From Pedobacter sp. ASV28 (GTDB taxonomy: Bacteria > Bacteroidota > Bacteroidia > Sphingobacteriales > Sphingobacteriaceae): a stretch of DNA of 42,267 nucleotides. The stretch lies in assembly GCF_016428855.1 (NCBI RefSeq), contig NZ_JAELTN010000044.1:1-42267 (forward strand). The letters run 5' to 3'. The translations under genes and the position numbers were made by a program. The notes under the pieces were generated by a model, which saw nothing but the letters and a program-made list of their open reading frames with translations, was not told the DNA's origin and made no database searches. Shown here piece by piece: positions 34,801 to 41,934 of this stretch; position 1 is the first letter of the stretch; each line of letters begins with the position of its first letter.

Positions 34801-35296
34801 CGTGATCCCTCGGCTAATAAGGGCGATTATGGTCATAGCCTTCTTATGCTGGCGGTATCGGCAAAATGGGGGCGGCAGCAAGCGCATGTCTCCGGTCGGG
34901 TACCGGACTGCTAAATGTTTATGTACCCAAATCAGAAAGGTCGATCTTGCGGACAGCTGTTCCCGAGGCCATGCTTGGCTTTCGCGAAGATAAAACCGAC
35001 TTCACCAGTATTACCGCAGTAGGGATCAGGGTATGGGAGTGGGGAAGGATAGCAGGAAGGCCTTGAAAAATCTTCTCAAATCCTTTAAGGGGCCGTTTTG
35101 TTAGATTCAGATGCACTGAATGTGCTGGCCAACAATCGCAAACGTTTTAAGAAACTCCCTAAAGGAACAGTAATTATACCCATCCTAAAGAGTTCGATAG
35201 GCTATTTGGCCCACATGTAAGTGAAGAGGAACGAAGAAATGTTGCCGTTGATTTGGCGGTTAAGCTCGAGTTGGTCATTGTATTAAAAGACCATCA
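34801..35296 (+). pseudogene. NAD(P)H-hydrate dehydratase (NnrD/YjeF C-terminal) remnant
   Basis: Pieces of the dehydratase domain follow one another in changing frames: RDPSANKGDYGHSLLM, then KMGAAASACLRSGTGLLNVY and VPKSERSILRTAVPEAML, then LLDSDALNVLANN, then HPKEFDRLFGPHVSEEERRN and LAVKLELVIVLKDHQTL. The enzyme repairs hydrated NAD(P)H using ADP or ATP. The remnant lacks the N-terminal epimerase half and the last part of the dehydratase domain, and needs about four frameshifts. Its 3' end runs directly into a fragment of an unrelated outer-membrane receptor at about 35300, so a deletion joined two genes. Confidence 0.7.
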
Positions 35297-35302
35297 AACC
35301 CT

Positions 35303-35938
35303 AAAAGCGATTATGCCAAAAAGTTAAGCAAAGGTCTTTTCGAAACAGGATTAAAATTTAGCCATGTAAAGATTGAAAACAATTTTAGCTCCTTCTTTAG
35401 CACTGATACGCAACATACACAAGATATGGGCAGCAATGATTTTTTGTATCAGGAAACCATTTTGGCTGCCTATGCAAATCAGAGGTTAGCTTTGGGCAAA
35501 TTTTCAATGCTGTTAGGACTAAGGGGTGAGCAGAGCTTTACCACAGGTAATTCCGTTACCTTAAATAACGAAGTAGAAAGACAATACCTTAATCTTTTTC
35601 CAAATGTTTCGTTTGGCTTGGAAGACCTTTATATAATAAGTTGAATCCATTTATAATGGTTACAAGTACTTTTACGACCAGAAGTGGCAACCCGAACCTT
35701 AATCCATCGTATACAGATAACCTGAGGTTAGCTTTTGCCTTAAAAAGTAAATTCACGATTGCTACTTCTTATAGCCATGCCAAAAATGTAATTACGGATC
35801 TGCGAACGAGGGATCCACAAAACCAGATCACCAATAGCTTTAAAACCAACCTAAGTTCTTATCGTAATATTGGTTTTAATGAATCCTATAGCAATAAAAT
35901 CTTCAAAATTCTGCAGCTTAATTATGGTTTGGGGCTTT
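35303..35938 (+). pseudogene. Outer-membrane beta-barrel receptor remnant
   Basis: Starts without an N-terminus at SDYAKKLSKGLFETGLKFSH and continues as barrel strands (ETILAAYANQRLALGKFSML, LLGLRGEQSFTTGN). A frameshift near 35615-35620 moves to RPLYNKLNPFIMVTSTF, SGNPNLNPSYTDNLRLAFAL and so on. It corresponds to the middle of the barrel of the 8502-10898 protein type: compare its LGIRGEYTNGQGEQ and QGNPALLPLIAYNADLWYG. The C-terminal strands are missing because repeat R4 begins at about 35939, in the middle of the barrel sequence (NYGLGLSLKN). Confidence 0.75.
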
Positions 35939-36008
35939 CTTTGAAAAACCACCTATTTCAATCAATTTATCTACAAAATTGGTTCGAATTGTGCACCGTC
36001 ACTGACCC
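35939..36008 (+). repeat. Dispersed repeat copy R4
   Basis: TTTGAAAAACCACC start, AAAATTGGTTCGAATTG core (one extra T compared with R1-R3), GCACCGTCACTGACCC end. It directly truncates the receptor remnant. The following AGCAGTTCTGAAAGG is a broken copy of the hairpin seen after R1. Confidence 0.72.
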
Positions 36009-36227
36009 GTTAATTTGAAAGCAGTTCTGAAAGGATTTGTATTGTCCGTTATTTTGTTCCCGATAAATCTAGCCAAGTGGAATTGTTGGCGGTGAAATAT
36101 TGAGTAAAGATTTTAGAAAAGAGCAACTTAACTTTATAGCCCTCACTACTTAAAGTCTCCATTTGGCAACAACGGTCTGCAAGTCGAAGTAGACTTAGGC
36201 TGCTCGCTGATTATTGATGTAGCGATA
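36009..36227 (+). other. Intergenic stretch after repeat R4
   Basis: Apart from the broken hairpin copy at 36020-36035, I see no coding frame, RNA or clear signal. Confidence 0.4.
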
Positions 36228-36638
36228 TCATTTCCACAACCTCAGAAGAAACACGGTGTATGCGCCAATAATAATGCTCCAAAACATAAAATACTCAAAA
36301 TTAGTTTCAGGGAATTTTGAGGATTGAGATAGATAGGCACTTGCTAAAAGAAGCAACAATATTGCAATACTTATGGTCAGAATAAGTCTTTTTGGAGTTT
36401 TATGTTTTATGGACGGGATTTCAGTAGCCGTTACTTCTAATAGGTTTTCAATATCAAATCCAAGTTGATCGGCAAGTACGTTCAAGGTATACGCCCTCGG
36501 TATTACAGCTCCGGATTCGATCCGTTGAATAGAACGAAGACTCAGCCCTGAGCATTCAGCAAGTTGCGATTGTGTCAAACCTTTTGCAAGCCTGCGCGTT
36601 TTGATCAGATGGGCTATTTTTTCTCTGCTTTCTGCCAT
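36228..36638 (-). CDS. XRE-family regulator with membrane anchor
   Basis: 136 residues from the ATG at 36638 (MAESREKIAHLIKTRRLAKG). The HTH_3 domain spans about 5-62: TQSQLAECSGLSLRSIQRIE is the helix-turn-helix, followed by PRAYTLNVLADQLGFDI. A linker leads to two membrane helices (about 88-106 and 115-133). Small membrane-tethered XRE proteins of this type sense envelope state or are released by proteolysis. It diverges from an intramembrane CPBP protease with only 40 bases between start codons. The pair invites the idea of the protease acting on the regulator, but this is inference. Confidence 0.85.
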   Translation of the reverse strand: MAESREKIAHLIKTRRLAKGLTQSQLAECSGLSLRSIQRIESGAVIPRAYTLNVLADQLGFDIENLLEVTATEIPSIKHKTPKRLILTISIAILLLLLASAYLSQSSKFPETNFEYFMFWSIIIGAYTVFLLRLWK

Positions 36639-36678
36639 AGGACATATACGCCATTCTTGCGCCATTTGTATTTGTCGT

Positions 36679-37428
36679 ATGATGGGCGTTTACAAAACTA
36701 ATAAATTTGATGCTTATCGAAAATATATGTTAGGTATACTCATTGAACTCGTTATTTCATTTTTATTGCTAAAATATGTTGCTGGTCAAGATATCGAAGT
36801 GCTGGGGCTAAAGCCCAATAAGTTAAGGATTACCCAACTATTGGTGGGTATTTTATGGCCGATTGTTTTTTATTGCCTTTACGAATTTGTGCTCGCTTAC
36901 TTTGTCCATAATCCATATAGGTTAAATCAACCCTACAGATTTACGGATTTTTTGAATTCAGCCGGCTATGTGCTCCGTACGGTAGCTTATGAAGAACTTA
37001 TTTTTCGGGGTGCCATTCTTTACCTTCTTATTGAAAAGATCGGTGGTCAGAAGGCGCTGCTATTTTCTGCCTGCGCTTTTGGTATCTATCACTGGTTTTC
37101 GTGGCAGGCTTTCGGCAATCCGCTACAGATGCTGTTTATTTTCTATACTACGGCAACTGCCGGCTTCCTATTTGCCATGGCTTACCTGCAAACTAGATCT
37201 ATGTATCTTCAGTTCGGACTGCATTTTGGCTGTAATTTTGCCACCATGATTATCTTCTCTAAAGATAAGACAGTTGGTGCGCAATGGCTTGTTAAAAGTT
37301 TTTCAAAGGATCCCTTTGTACCTATTGCCGTTATTTCTATAACCGTTCTGATTATTCATTTTATCGGATTTCAGCTATTTACTTACTGGTTGCTGAAGAA
37401 AAGTAGGCTGTTGAACAGGAAAAAATAA
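36679..37428 (+). CDS. CPBP-family intramembrane glutamic endopeptidase
   Basis: 249 residues from the ATG at 36679 (or the next codon, 36682). Six to seven membrane helices. The Abi/CPBP motifs are YEELIFRGAIL near residue 117 (EExxxR glutamate-arginine site), FGIYHWFSW near 142 (FxxxH), and a third motif with FGLHFGCNFATM near 182 (HxxxN/D type). These proteases process membrane proteins; bacterial members are tied to bacteriocin immunity and peptide maturation. It diverges from the membrane-anchored XRE regulator, with 40 bases shared as promoter. Confidence 0.85.
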   Translation: MMGVYKTNKFDAYRKYMLGILIELVISFLLLKYVAGQDIEVLGLKPNKLRITQLLVGILWPIVFYCLYEFVLAYFVHNPYRLNQPYRFTDFLNSAGYVLRTVAYEELIFRGAILYLLIEKIGGQKALLFSACAFGIYHWFSWQAFGNPLQMLFIFYTTATAGFLFAMAYLQTRSMYLQFGLHFGCNFATMIIFSKDKTVGAQWLVKSFSKDPFVPIAVISITVLIIHFIGFQLFTYWLLKKSRLLNRKK

Positions 37429-37463
37429 ACTCATGCAATTTAGTAAGATGCTAGGCGCTGTAA

Positions 37464-37925
37464 TCAGTCGTTTTTGTTCATTTCTATAAGTGAGGCCATG
37501 TTGGAATTAAAGTTAGGCAGATCTTTGTCTAACATAGAGAAGAAGGCTAAGTCTGCAGTTTCTACACAGATAATGGCCTTTTGGAGTACGATTTCCCCAG
37601 TCTCGGTTAGGCTGATGGATTTTGCCCTGGTATCGGTTTGATGCGCTTTTCTAATAATGAATTTTTTTTCTTCCAGGGTACGTAATACCTTCGATACCAT
37701 CATCCGATCCGCATTGCCCTGGTTGGCGATATCAACTTGGGTAATATCGTCGCTTTCTCTGGAGAGCCAGGCCAGTGCGCAGAGCAAAGCAAATTGGGTA
37801 TGGGTCAGATCCAAAGGGTCAAGTACACGCTTCAACTTGCGTTGCCATAACATGGTCAACTGTCCAAGGAGGTAACCCGGGCTATCTAGAGGGCTCTTAA
37901 AATGGAATTCTATTTTTTTAGGCAT
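37464..37925 (-). CDS. MarR-family transcriptional regulator
   Basis: 153 residues. Winged helix with LTHTQFALLCALAWLSRES, DDITQVDIANQGNADRMMVSKVLRTLEEKKFIIR and the wing residues DTRAKSISLTETGE. MarR proteins usually repress operons for drug or phenolic resistance and are relieved by ligand or oxidation. It is the last gene of a minus-strand operon (VOC, EVE, MarR). Its start is four bases from the EVE stop. It likely controls the operon through the dyad at 38742-38778. Confidence 0.9.
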   Translation of the reverse strand: MPKKIEFHFKSPLDSPGYLLGQLTMLWQRKLKRVLDPLDLTHTQFALLCALAWLSRESDDITQVDIANQGNADRMMVSKVLRTLEEKKFIIRKAHQTDTRAKSISLTETGEIVLQKAIICVETADLAFFSMLDKDLPNFNSNMASLIEMNKND

Positions 37926-37929
37926 AATC

Positions 37930-38358
37930 TTATTTGAGCATTTGTGAGGATATCAGTTCAAAATCGTGTCTTTTGATCTCGAAAAAGCCAAAACGGAAAG
38001 GATAGCCCCAACTTTTTTTGTTGTGGATGAAATCTAGTTCACCTATCAAAGGTAGGATAGAAATATCTTTGCTCGGCAAAAATTCTATATTTCGCCTCAA
38101 GGGGCAGAAATCTTCAGAAACCTGGAAATGATAGGGCTGTTCATCTGTTACCTTGCCAATGGCGGTAAATTGCTGGCATAGCTGTGGCTGTCCCATGGTC
38201 TGTTTCCCAGAATAATAGATGATAAAATCACCTTTGCACATTCTTTTTAAGGGTGAGGCCTTCCCATGGCAAGCCTGCGCAATTCCCTCAGCTATACCAT
38301 TTTTAACGTGGTCTTTGGAGGCTACGATGATCCAGTATTTTGTACTTTCATTTTCCAT
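37930..38358 (-). CDS. EVE-domain protein (PUA-like fold)
   Basis: 142 residues. EVE/PUA-like fold shown by YWIIVASKDHVKNGIAEGIA at the start, HGKASPLKRMCKGDFIIYYS (KGD turn) in the middle, and FTAIGKVTDEQPYHFQVSE, then SWGYPFRFGFFEI near the end. EVE domains bind modified bases in RNA or DNA, but stand-alone versions such as this one lack assigned targets. It lies between the VOC gene (12 bases) and the MarR gene (4 bases), so it is under the same regulation. Confidence 0.88.
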   Translation of the reverse strand: MENESTKYWIIVASKDHVKNGIAEGIAQACHGKASPLKRMCKGDFIIYYSGKQTMGQPQLCQQFTAIGKVTDEQPYHFQVSEDFCPLRRNIEFLPSKDISILPLIGELDFIHNKKSWGYPFRFGFFEIKRHDFELISSQMLK

Positions 38359-38370
38359 GTTGTGGTTGTG

Positions 38371-38730
38371 TTAATTTGGCTGCAAAAAAGTGATGTTGTA
38401 TCCATCAGGGTCTTTTACGATTAGGGTTCTTCCGAATGGCGTGGTATTGATTGATCCGAGAAGTGCAACTTCCATTGAAATAAGCTGTTGATGGAGATCC
38501 TCGATATTTCCATCAATGGCAAACCATAACGATGTGCCGATGCCAAGCTCTTTTCCCTCTAGGTTTGTTATGGGTTTTCTGATGGCAAAGCTGGCCTCAC
38601 CTTGTTTATAACTAAAAATGCAAGCTTCAAGTGTCAATATTGATATTTCAAATCCCAGTTTGTTGGTGTAAAAGTCTTTTGAAATGTCTAAATCCCTAAC
38701 TTGAAGGGAAGCAAAATCTAATTTTCTCAT
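38371..38730 (-). CDS. VOC-family (glyoxalase/bleomycin-resistance-like) protein
   Basis: 119 residues from the ATG at 38730 (MRKLDFASLQVRDLDISKDF). The ORF extends upstream to 38826 only through the operator. beta-alpha-beta-beta-beta modules: DFASLQVRDLDISKDFYTNKLGFEI and TPFGRTLIVKDPDGYNITFLQPN. The metal-ligand positions of glyoxalase I are not conserved (Asn at the last position), so it may be a ligand-binding or extradiol-like VOC member. It starts the VOC-EVE-MarR operon and is preceded 11 bases upstream by a large dyad. Confidence 0.85.
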   Translation of the reverse strand: MRKLDFASLQVRDLDISKDFYTNKLGFEISILTLEACIFSYKQGEASFAIRKPITNLEGKELGIGTSLWFAIDGNIEDLHQQLISMEVALLGSINTTPFGRTLIVKDPDGYNITFLQPN

Positions 38731-38741
38731 GTTATTTATTT

Positions 38742-38778
38742 TATTGTTGTCGTAAATATAATATTCACGACAACAATA
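38742..38778 (-). promoter_or_regulatory. Palindromic operator before the VOC-EVE-MarR operon
   Basis: TATTGTTGTCGT and ACGACAACAATA form perfect 12-base arms separated by 13 bases, 11 bases before the VOC start codon. The TTGTCGT / ACGACAA arms fit a MarR-type operator for the last gene of the operon. Confidence 0.65.
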
Positions 38779-38985
38779 TGCAATTGTTTTTATATTTAAT
38801 TTTTCCTTGATCAGGATAACCTTCATGTGGTCAAATAGTTAAAAAAAATTAAATGGCATAATTCATAGACAAAATAGTCGGAATTATTTATGGATACTGA
38901 ACCGGGTTTTAAAGCAACTTTTAAAATACAGTTTTTTAGGCGTGAAATTTATCAATGTAGCGATATGCAACCATTGCTTTCTGGA

Positions 38986-39963
38986 TTACACCTCATTAAC
39001 TAGCCTTGCAAACTTATTTCTGTACTCAATTGGCGTAAGGCCCGTCAATTTCTTGAATATATCTCTAAATGATTTCGTATCTGTATAACCTACATCGAAC
39101 ATGATTTCGGTCACGTTTTTTCTCGATGCTTCAAAGAAGGTTTTGGCGGCTTCTATCCTTACCCTTTGTATATACTCTAAGGGGGTATTGTTGGTGGCTT
39201 CTTTAAACCTTCTTTCAAAAGTTCTACGACCAGAATTGATCAATTTGGCCAAAGTTTCTATCGATATTTTATCACTATAGTTTTTTTCGATGTAATCCTG
39301 CACTTTTTGAATATCCTCATCACCATGATTTCTTTGACCTTTAAATATGGCGAATTGAGACTGGCTATCTCTTCCAATATCCAAGGCAAAGTATTTGGAA
39401 ACCATGATCGCAATTTCTCTATCCGAGAACTTTTCGACCAAGTATAATATCAAATTCCACAAACTACTGGCTCCACCACTGCTGTAGATATTATCGTGTT
39501 CTGTAATGATGGCTCCATCTTCTACACCCACATTTGGGTATCTTTCTTTAAACTCATTGATATAGGCCCAATGTGTAGAACATTTTTTGCCATCGAGTAG
39601 ACCTGTTTCGGCCAAAAGAAAAGCACCAATACACAAACTGGCCAAACTGGAGCCCTTATCATGTAACTTTTTAAAATAAGGTATGGCTTCTGCATTGGCT
39701 TTGATGCCTTTGGTGGTATCGCCAAAAGTAGGGGGTATGATCAGTAGGTCTGTTTCGGCCACATCTTTGAGCAAGCGATCAGTTTTGATCATGTATTCGC
39801 CATTGTTGGCAGGTACATATTCATTTAGGCCTACGTATTCAACCTTGAAAATAGGTTTTTTACCAAATGCAGTTAAAAACTCATTGGCGGTATGGAAAGT
39901 TCTGAATGGTGGTGTAACAGCTTCAATTACCCCATATTCAGGCACAAAGACAGAAATCTGCAT
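38986..39963 (-). CDS. GlxA-family regulator (DJ-1/PfpI plus AraC domains)
   Basis: 325 residues. The N-terminal DJ-1/PfpI-type domain (about 1-195) has SLCIGAFLLAETGLLDGKKCSTHWAY, with Cys in the nucleophile position, and YSSGGASSLWNLILYLVEKF. The C-terminal AraC domain (about 220-318) has the two helix-turn-helix units: ISIETLAKLINSGRRTFERRF and VTEIMFDVGYTDTKSFRDIF. GlxA regulators control small metabolic operons, often in response to amine or carbonyl compounds. It lies divergent (132 bases apart) to an SRPBCC-DoxX-SRPBCC-VOC operon that it likely controls. Confidence 0.92.
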   Translation of the reverse strand: MQISVFVPEYGVIEAVTPPFRTFHTANEFLTAFGKKPIFKVEYVGLNEYVPANNGEYMIKTDRLLKDVAETDLLIIPPTFGDTTKGIKANAEAIPYFKKLHDKGSSLASLCIGAFLLAETGLLDGKKCSTHWAYINEFKERYPNVGVEDGAIITEHDNIYSSGGASSLWNLILYLVEKFSDREIAIMVSKYFALDIGRDSQSQFAIFKGQRNHGDEDIQKVQDYIEKNYSDKISIETLAKLINSGRRTFERRFKEATNNTPLEYIQRVRIEAAKTFFEASRKNVTEIMFDVGYTDTKSFRDIFKKLTGLTPIEYRNKFARLVNEV

Positions 39964-40021
39964 ATCAATACATCTTATTGAACCACAAGGTAAAAATTAT
40001 TTTGTCATAATCCACCCCTTA

Positions 40022-40051
40022 TTTGTCGTTTTCACAACAGCCTTACCTTTA
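40022..40051 (+). promoter_or_regulatory. Candidate promoter for the SRPBCC-DoxX operon
   Basis: TTTG at 40022-40025 and TACCTTTA at 40044-40051, 18 bases apart. This fits the Bacteroidota -33/-7 layout (TTTG, TAnnTTTG) with one change in the last base. Confidence 0.45.
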
Positions 40052-40095
40052 AGTTCTGGTGTAGTTTTGAATGGTAAAATCAACCCATAAAAAGA

Positions 40096-40515
40096 ATGAC
40101 AAAATTAACACGAATTACGGTAGAAGCAACAGTGAATGCTCCCGTAGCAAAAGTATGGAAAACTTGGAACACGCCAAGCGACATTATGCAATGGAATACC
40201 CCTGATCCTAGTTGGCATACCCCAAGCAGTGAAAATGACCTCAAAGTTGGTGGTCAATTTAAGAATAGGATGGAAGCTAAAGACGGAAGCTTTGGTTTTG
40301 ACTTTGAAGGGATCTACGACAGCGTGGTATTATATCAAGAGATTACTTACACCATGGGTGATGGTAGACAGGCTACTACCTTGTTTACTGAGCAAGGTGG
40401 TAGAACCCATATCGCCACCACTTTTGATCCCGAAACAGAAAATGAACCTGAATTTCAGAAACAGGGATGGCAATCGATCTTGAACAACTTTGTAAAATAT
40501 GTCGAATCAAATTAA
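40096..40515 (+). CDS. SRPBCC-family protein (AHSA1-like)
   Basis: 139 residues. START-like fold: TRITVEATVNAPVAKVWKTW at the N-terminus, IMQWNTPDPSWHTPSSENDL, FDFEGIYDSVVLYQEITYTM, then the C-terminal helix WQSILNNFVKYVESN. This is the Activator of Hsp90 ATPase homolog 1-like (AHSA1) subgroup, which forms a hydrophobic pocket. Its ligand is unknown. It is first in a four-gene operon and diverges from the GlxA regulator gene. Confidence 0.9.
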   Translation: MTKLTRITVEATVNAPVAKVWKTWNTPSDIMQWNTPDPSWHTPSSENDLKVGGQFKNRMEAKDGSFGFDFEGIYDSVVLYQEITYTMGDGRQATTLFTEQGGRTHIATTFDPETENEPEFQKQGWQSILNNFVKYVESN

Positions 40516-40528
40516 TTTATCTAAACAG

Positions 40529-40912
40529 ATGAAAACAAATAAAATTATCTTTTGGGTGGCAACGGTCATCATTGTACTTTGGGAAGGTGTAATGCCATTA
40601 AGTACCATTCTATTTTCAGCAGCATATGTAACGGCTGGCACTAAGCCCCTAGGCTATCCTGATTACTTTGCCTATGCATTGATCATCTGTAAAGCATTAG
40701 GTGCATTGGCAATTGTCTATCCTAAAACACCGAGTAGGTTAAAAGAATGGGCATATGCTGGGCTTACATTTAACTTGGTCTTCGCTTTCATCAGTCATGC
40801 CTGTGTAGATCAAAACGTGGGGTACATGCTCATGCCATTGGTAGTGTTGGGCATACTTGTTGTTTCTTACATTTATAATCGTAAACTAAATTTCAATAAC
40901 CATGGAAAATAA
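40529..40912 (+). CDS. DoxX-like membrane protein
   Basis: 127 residues from the ATG at 40529 (MKTNKIIFWVATVIIVLWEG). A 40499 start would overlap the previous gene by 17 bases and lacks support. Four membrane helices (about 7-26, 47-66, 73-92 and 100-117). The PLGYPDYFAYALIICKALGALAI loop is the DoxX-like signature. Function is unknown, but it is regularly paired with SRPBCC and VOC genes. It lies 13 bases after the first SRPBCC stop and overlaps the second SRPBCC gene by 11 bases. Confidence 0.88.
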   Translation: MKTNKIIFWVATVIIVLWEGVMPLSTILFSAAYVTAGTKPLGYPDYFAYALIICKALGALAIVYPKTPSRLKEWAYAGLTFNLVFAFISHACVDQNVGYMLMPLVVLGILVVSYIYNRKLNFNNHGK

Positions 40913-41351
40913 CTCGGTTTCTTTGCACAGGGTGATCAAGGCGAGCCCCGAAAAAGTATTTAGGGCATTTGCAGACCCATTGGCCCATTCAACATGGCTA
41001 CCCCCTTATGGCTTTATATGCACCGTACAGCAAATGGATTTTAAAGAAGGTGGTCAATTTAAGATGACGTTTATCAATTTCAGTACAGGAAATGCCCATT
41101 CTTTCGGTGGAACGTACCTTGAAATCAAGCCAAATTCATTCATTAAATACACCGATACCTTTGATGATCCCAATTTACCAGGTGAAATGACCACCACCAT
41201 ATGGCTGAATAAAGTTCTGTGCGGCACCGAACTTAAGGTAGTACAAGAAGGTATCCCAGCAGTGATCCCTGCCGAAATGTGTTATTTAGGTTGGCAAGAA
41301 TCTTTAGAAAAATTAATGAAGCTGGTAGAACCTGAAATTCCGGATGCTTAA
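40902..41351 (+). CDS. SRPBCC-family protein (AHSA1-like), second copy
   Basis: 149 residues. VSLHRVIKASPEKVFRAFAD N-terminal strand-helix, LPPYGFICTVQQMDFKEGG, GGTYLEIKPNSFIKYTDTFD and the C-terminal helix GWQESLEKLMKLVEPEI. It is the same fold as the gene at 40096 but a distinct subgroup (with the PPYGF insertion). The start overlaps the DoxX-like gene by 11 bases and its stop overlaps the VOC gene by eight. Two SRPBCC copies around a DoxX-like gene suggest binding of a hydrophobic or carbonyl compound. Confidence 0.9.
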   Translation: MENNSVSLHRVIKASPEKVFRAFADPLAHSTWLPPYGFICTVQQMDFKEGGQFKMTFINFSTGNAHSFGGTYLEIKPNSFIKYTDTFDDPNLPGEMTTTIWLNKVLCGTELKVVQEGIPAVIPAEMCYLGWQESLEKLMKLVEPEIPDA

Positions 41352-41760
41352 CACTACTGTTATGACTAGGCCTGACTGTGATCAATTTGTGAGTGCGGTT
41401 TTCCTTACCTTTTCTGGAAACTGTAAGGAGGCGCTCACATTTTACCAAACCTGCTTTGGTGGTTCATTGCGATTTGAAACTTTTGAAAAACAATTGCAAG
41501 GGTATACAGATATGCCTGTGGTGAGTGGTTCGCTTGTTTCTGACGCCATCATTATCCACGGCTCTGATCTGGTGCACAATGAAGGAAGGATACTAGGCAA
41601 CCATATGGCAATTTTTATACAGTGTACAACTATTGATGCGAGAAGAGCGCTCATTGAAAAACTGGAATTTAACAAAAAGGTTTCTTCGGCCAGCAATGAG
41701 GAGGAAAAGCTAATCGAAATTACTGATGCTTTTGAGGTAAGGTGGATCTTGTATGTTTAA
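41344..41760 (+). CDS. VOC-family protein (PhnB-like)
   Basis: 138 residues. A conserved PhnB/3-demethylubiquinone-methyltransferase-like VOC pattern: SAVFLTFSGNCKEALTFYQT and CFGGSLRF, then ILGNHMAIFIQCTTIDARRA and DAFEVRWILYV. Metal ligands are not clearly conserved. The ATG overlaps the preceding stop by eight bases (ATGCTTAA), so it is the last gene of the SRPBCC-DoxX-SRPBCC-VOC operon. A hairpin-T-run terminator follows at 41822. An alternative start at 41362 (MTRPDC) would remove six residues. Confidence 0.85.
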   Translation: MLNTTVMTRPDCDQFVSAVFLTFSGNCKEALTFYQTCFGGSLRFETFEKQLQGYTDMPVVSGSLVSDAIIIHGSDLVHNEGRILGNHMAIFIQCTTIDARRALIEKLEFNKKVSSASNEEEKLIEITDAFEVRWILYV

Positions 41761-41821
41761 CAATAGGCTAAATTCAAGTTATAGACAGCATGCTTGTAAT
41801 TTCAGACCTATCCCTAGTTTT

Positions 41822-41851
41822 AAAGCAGTGCTAAAAAGAGCTGCTTTTTTT
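41822..41851 (+). terminator. Terminator of the SRPBCC-VOC operon
   Basis: AAAGCAG and CTGCTTT arms (inner pairs partly mismatched) with an A-rich loop, then seven Ts. The sequence is nearly the same as the hairpin after repeat R1 (2883-2918), but the 70-base repeat itself is absent here. Confidence 0.65.
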
Positions 41852-41934
41852 GTTTTTTTACTGCTCAGATAAAGAATTCATTCAGTCTTGTTCTGAAATG
41901 ATAGCCAAGTAAACATAGTTTTAATAGCCAATTG

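Noticed and set aside
41822..41851. Fifth copy of the dispersed repeat
   Set aside because: Only the hairpin resembles the one after R1; the 70-base repeat core is absent upstream.
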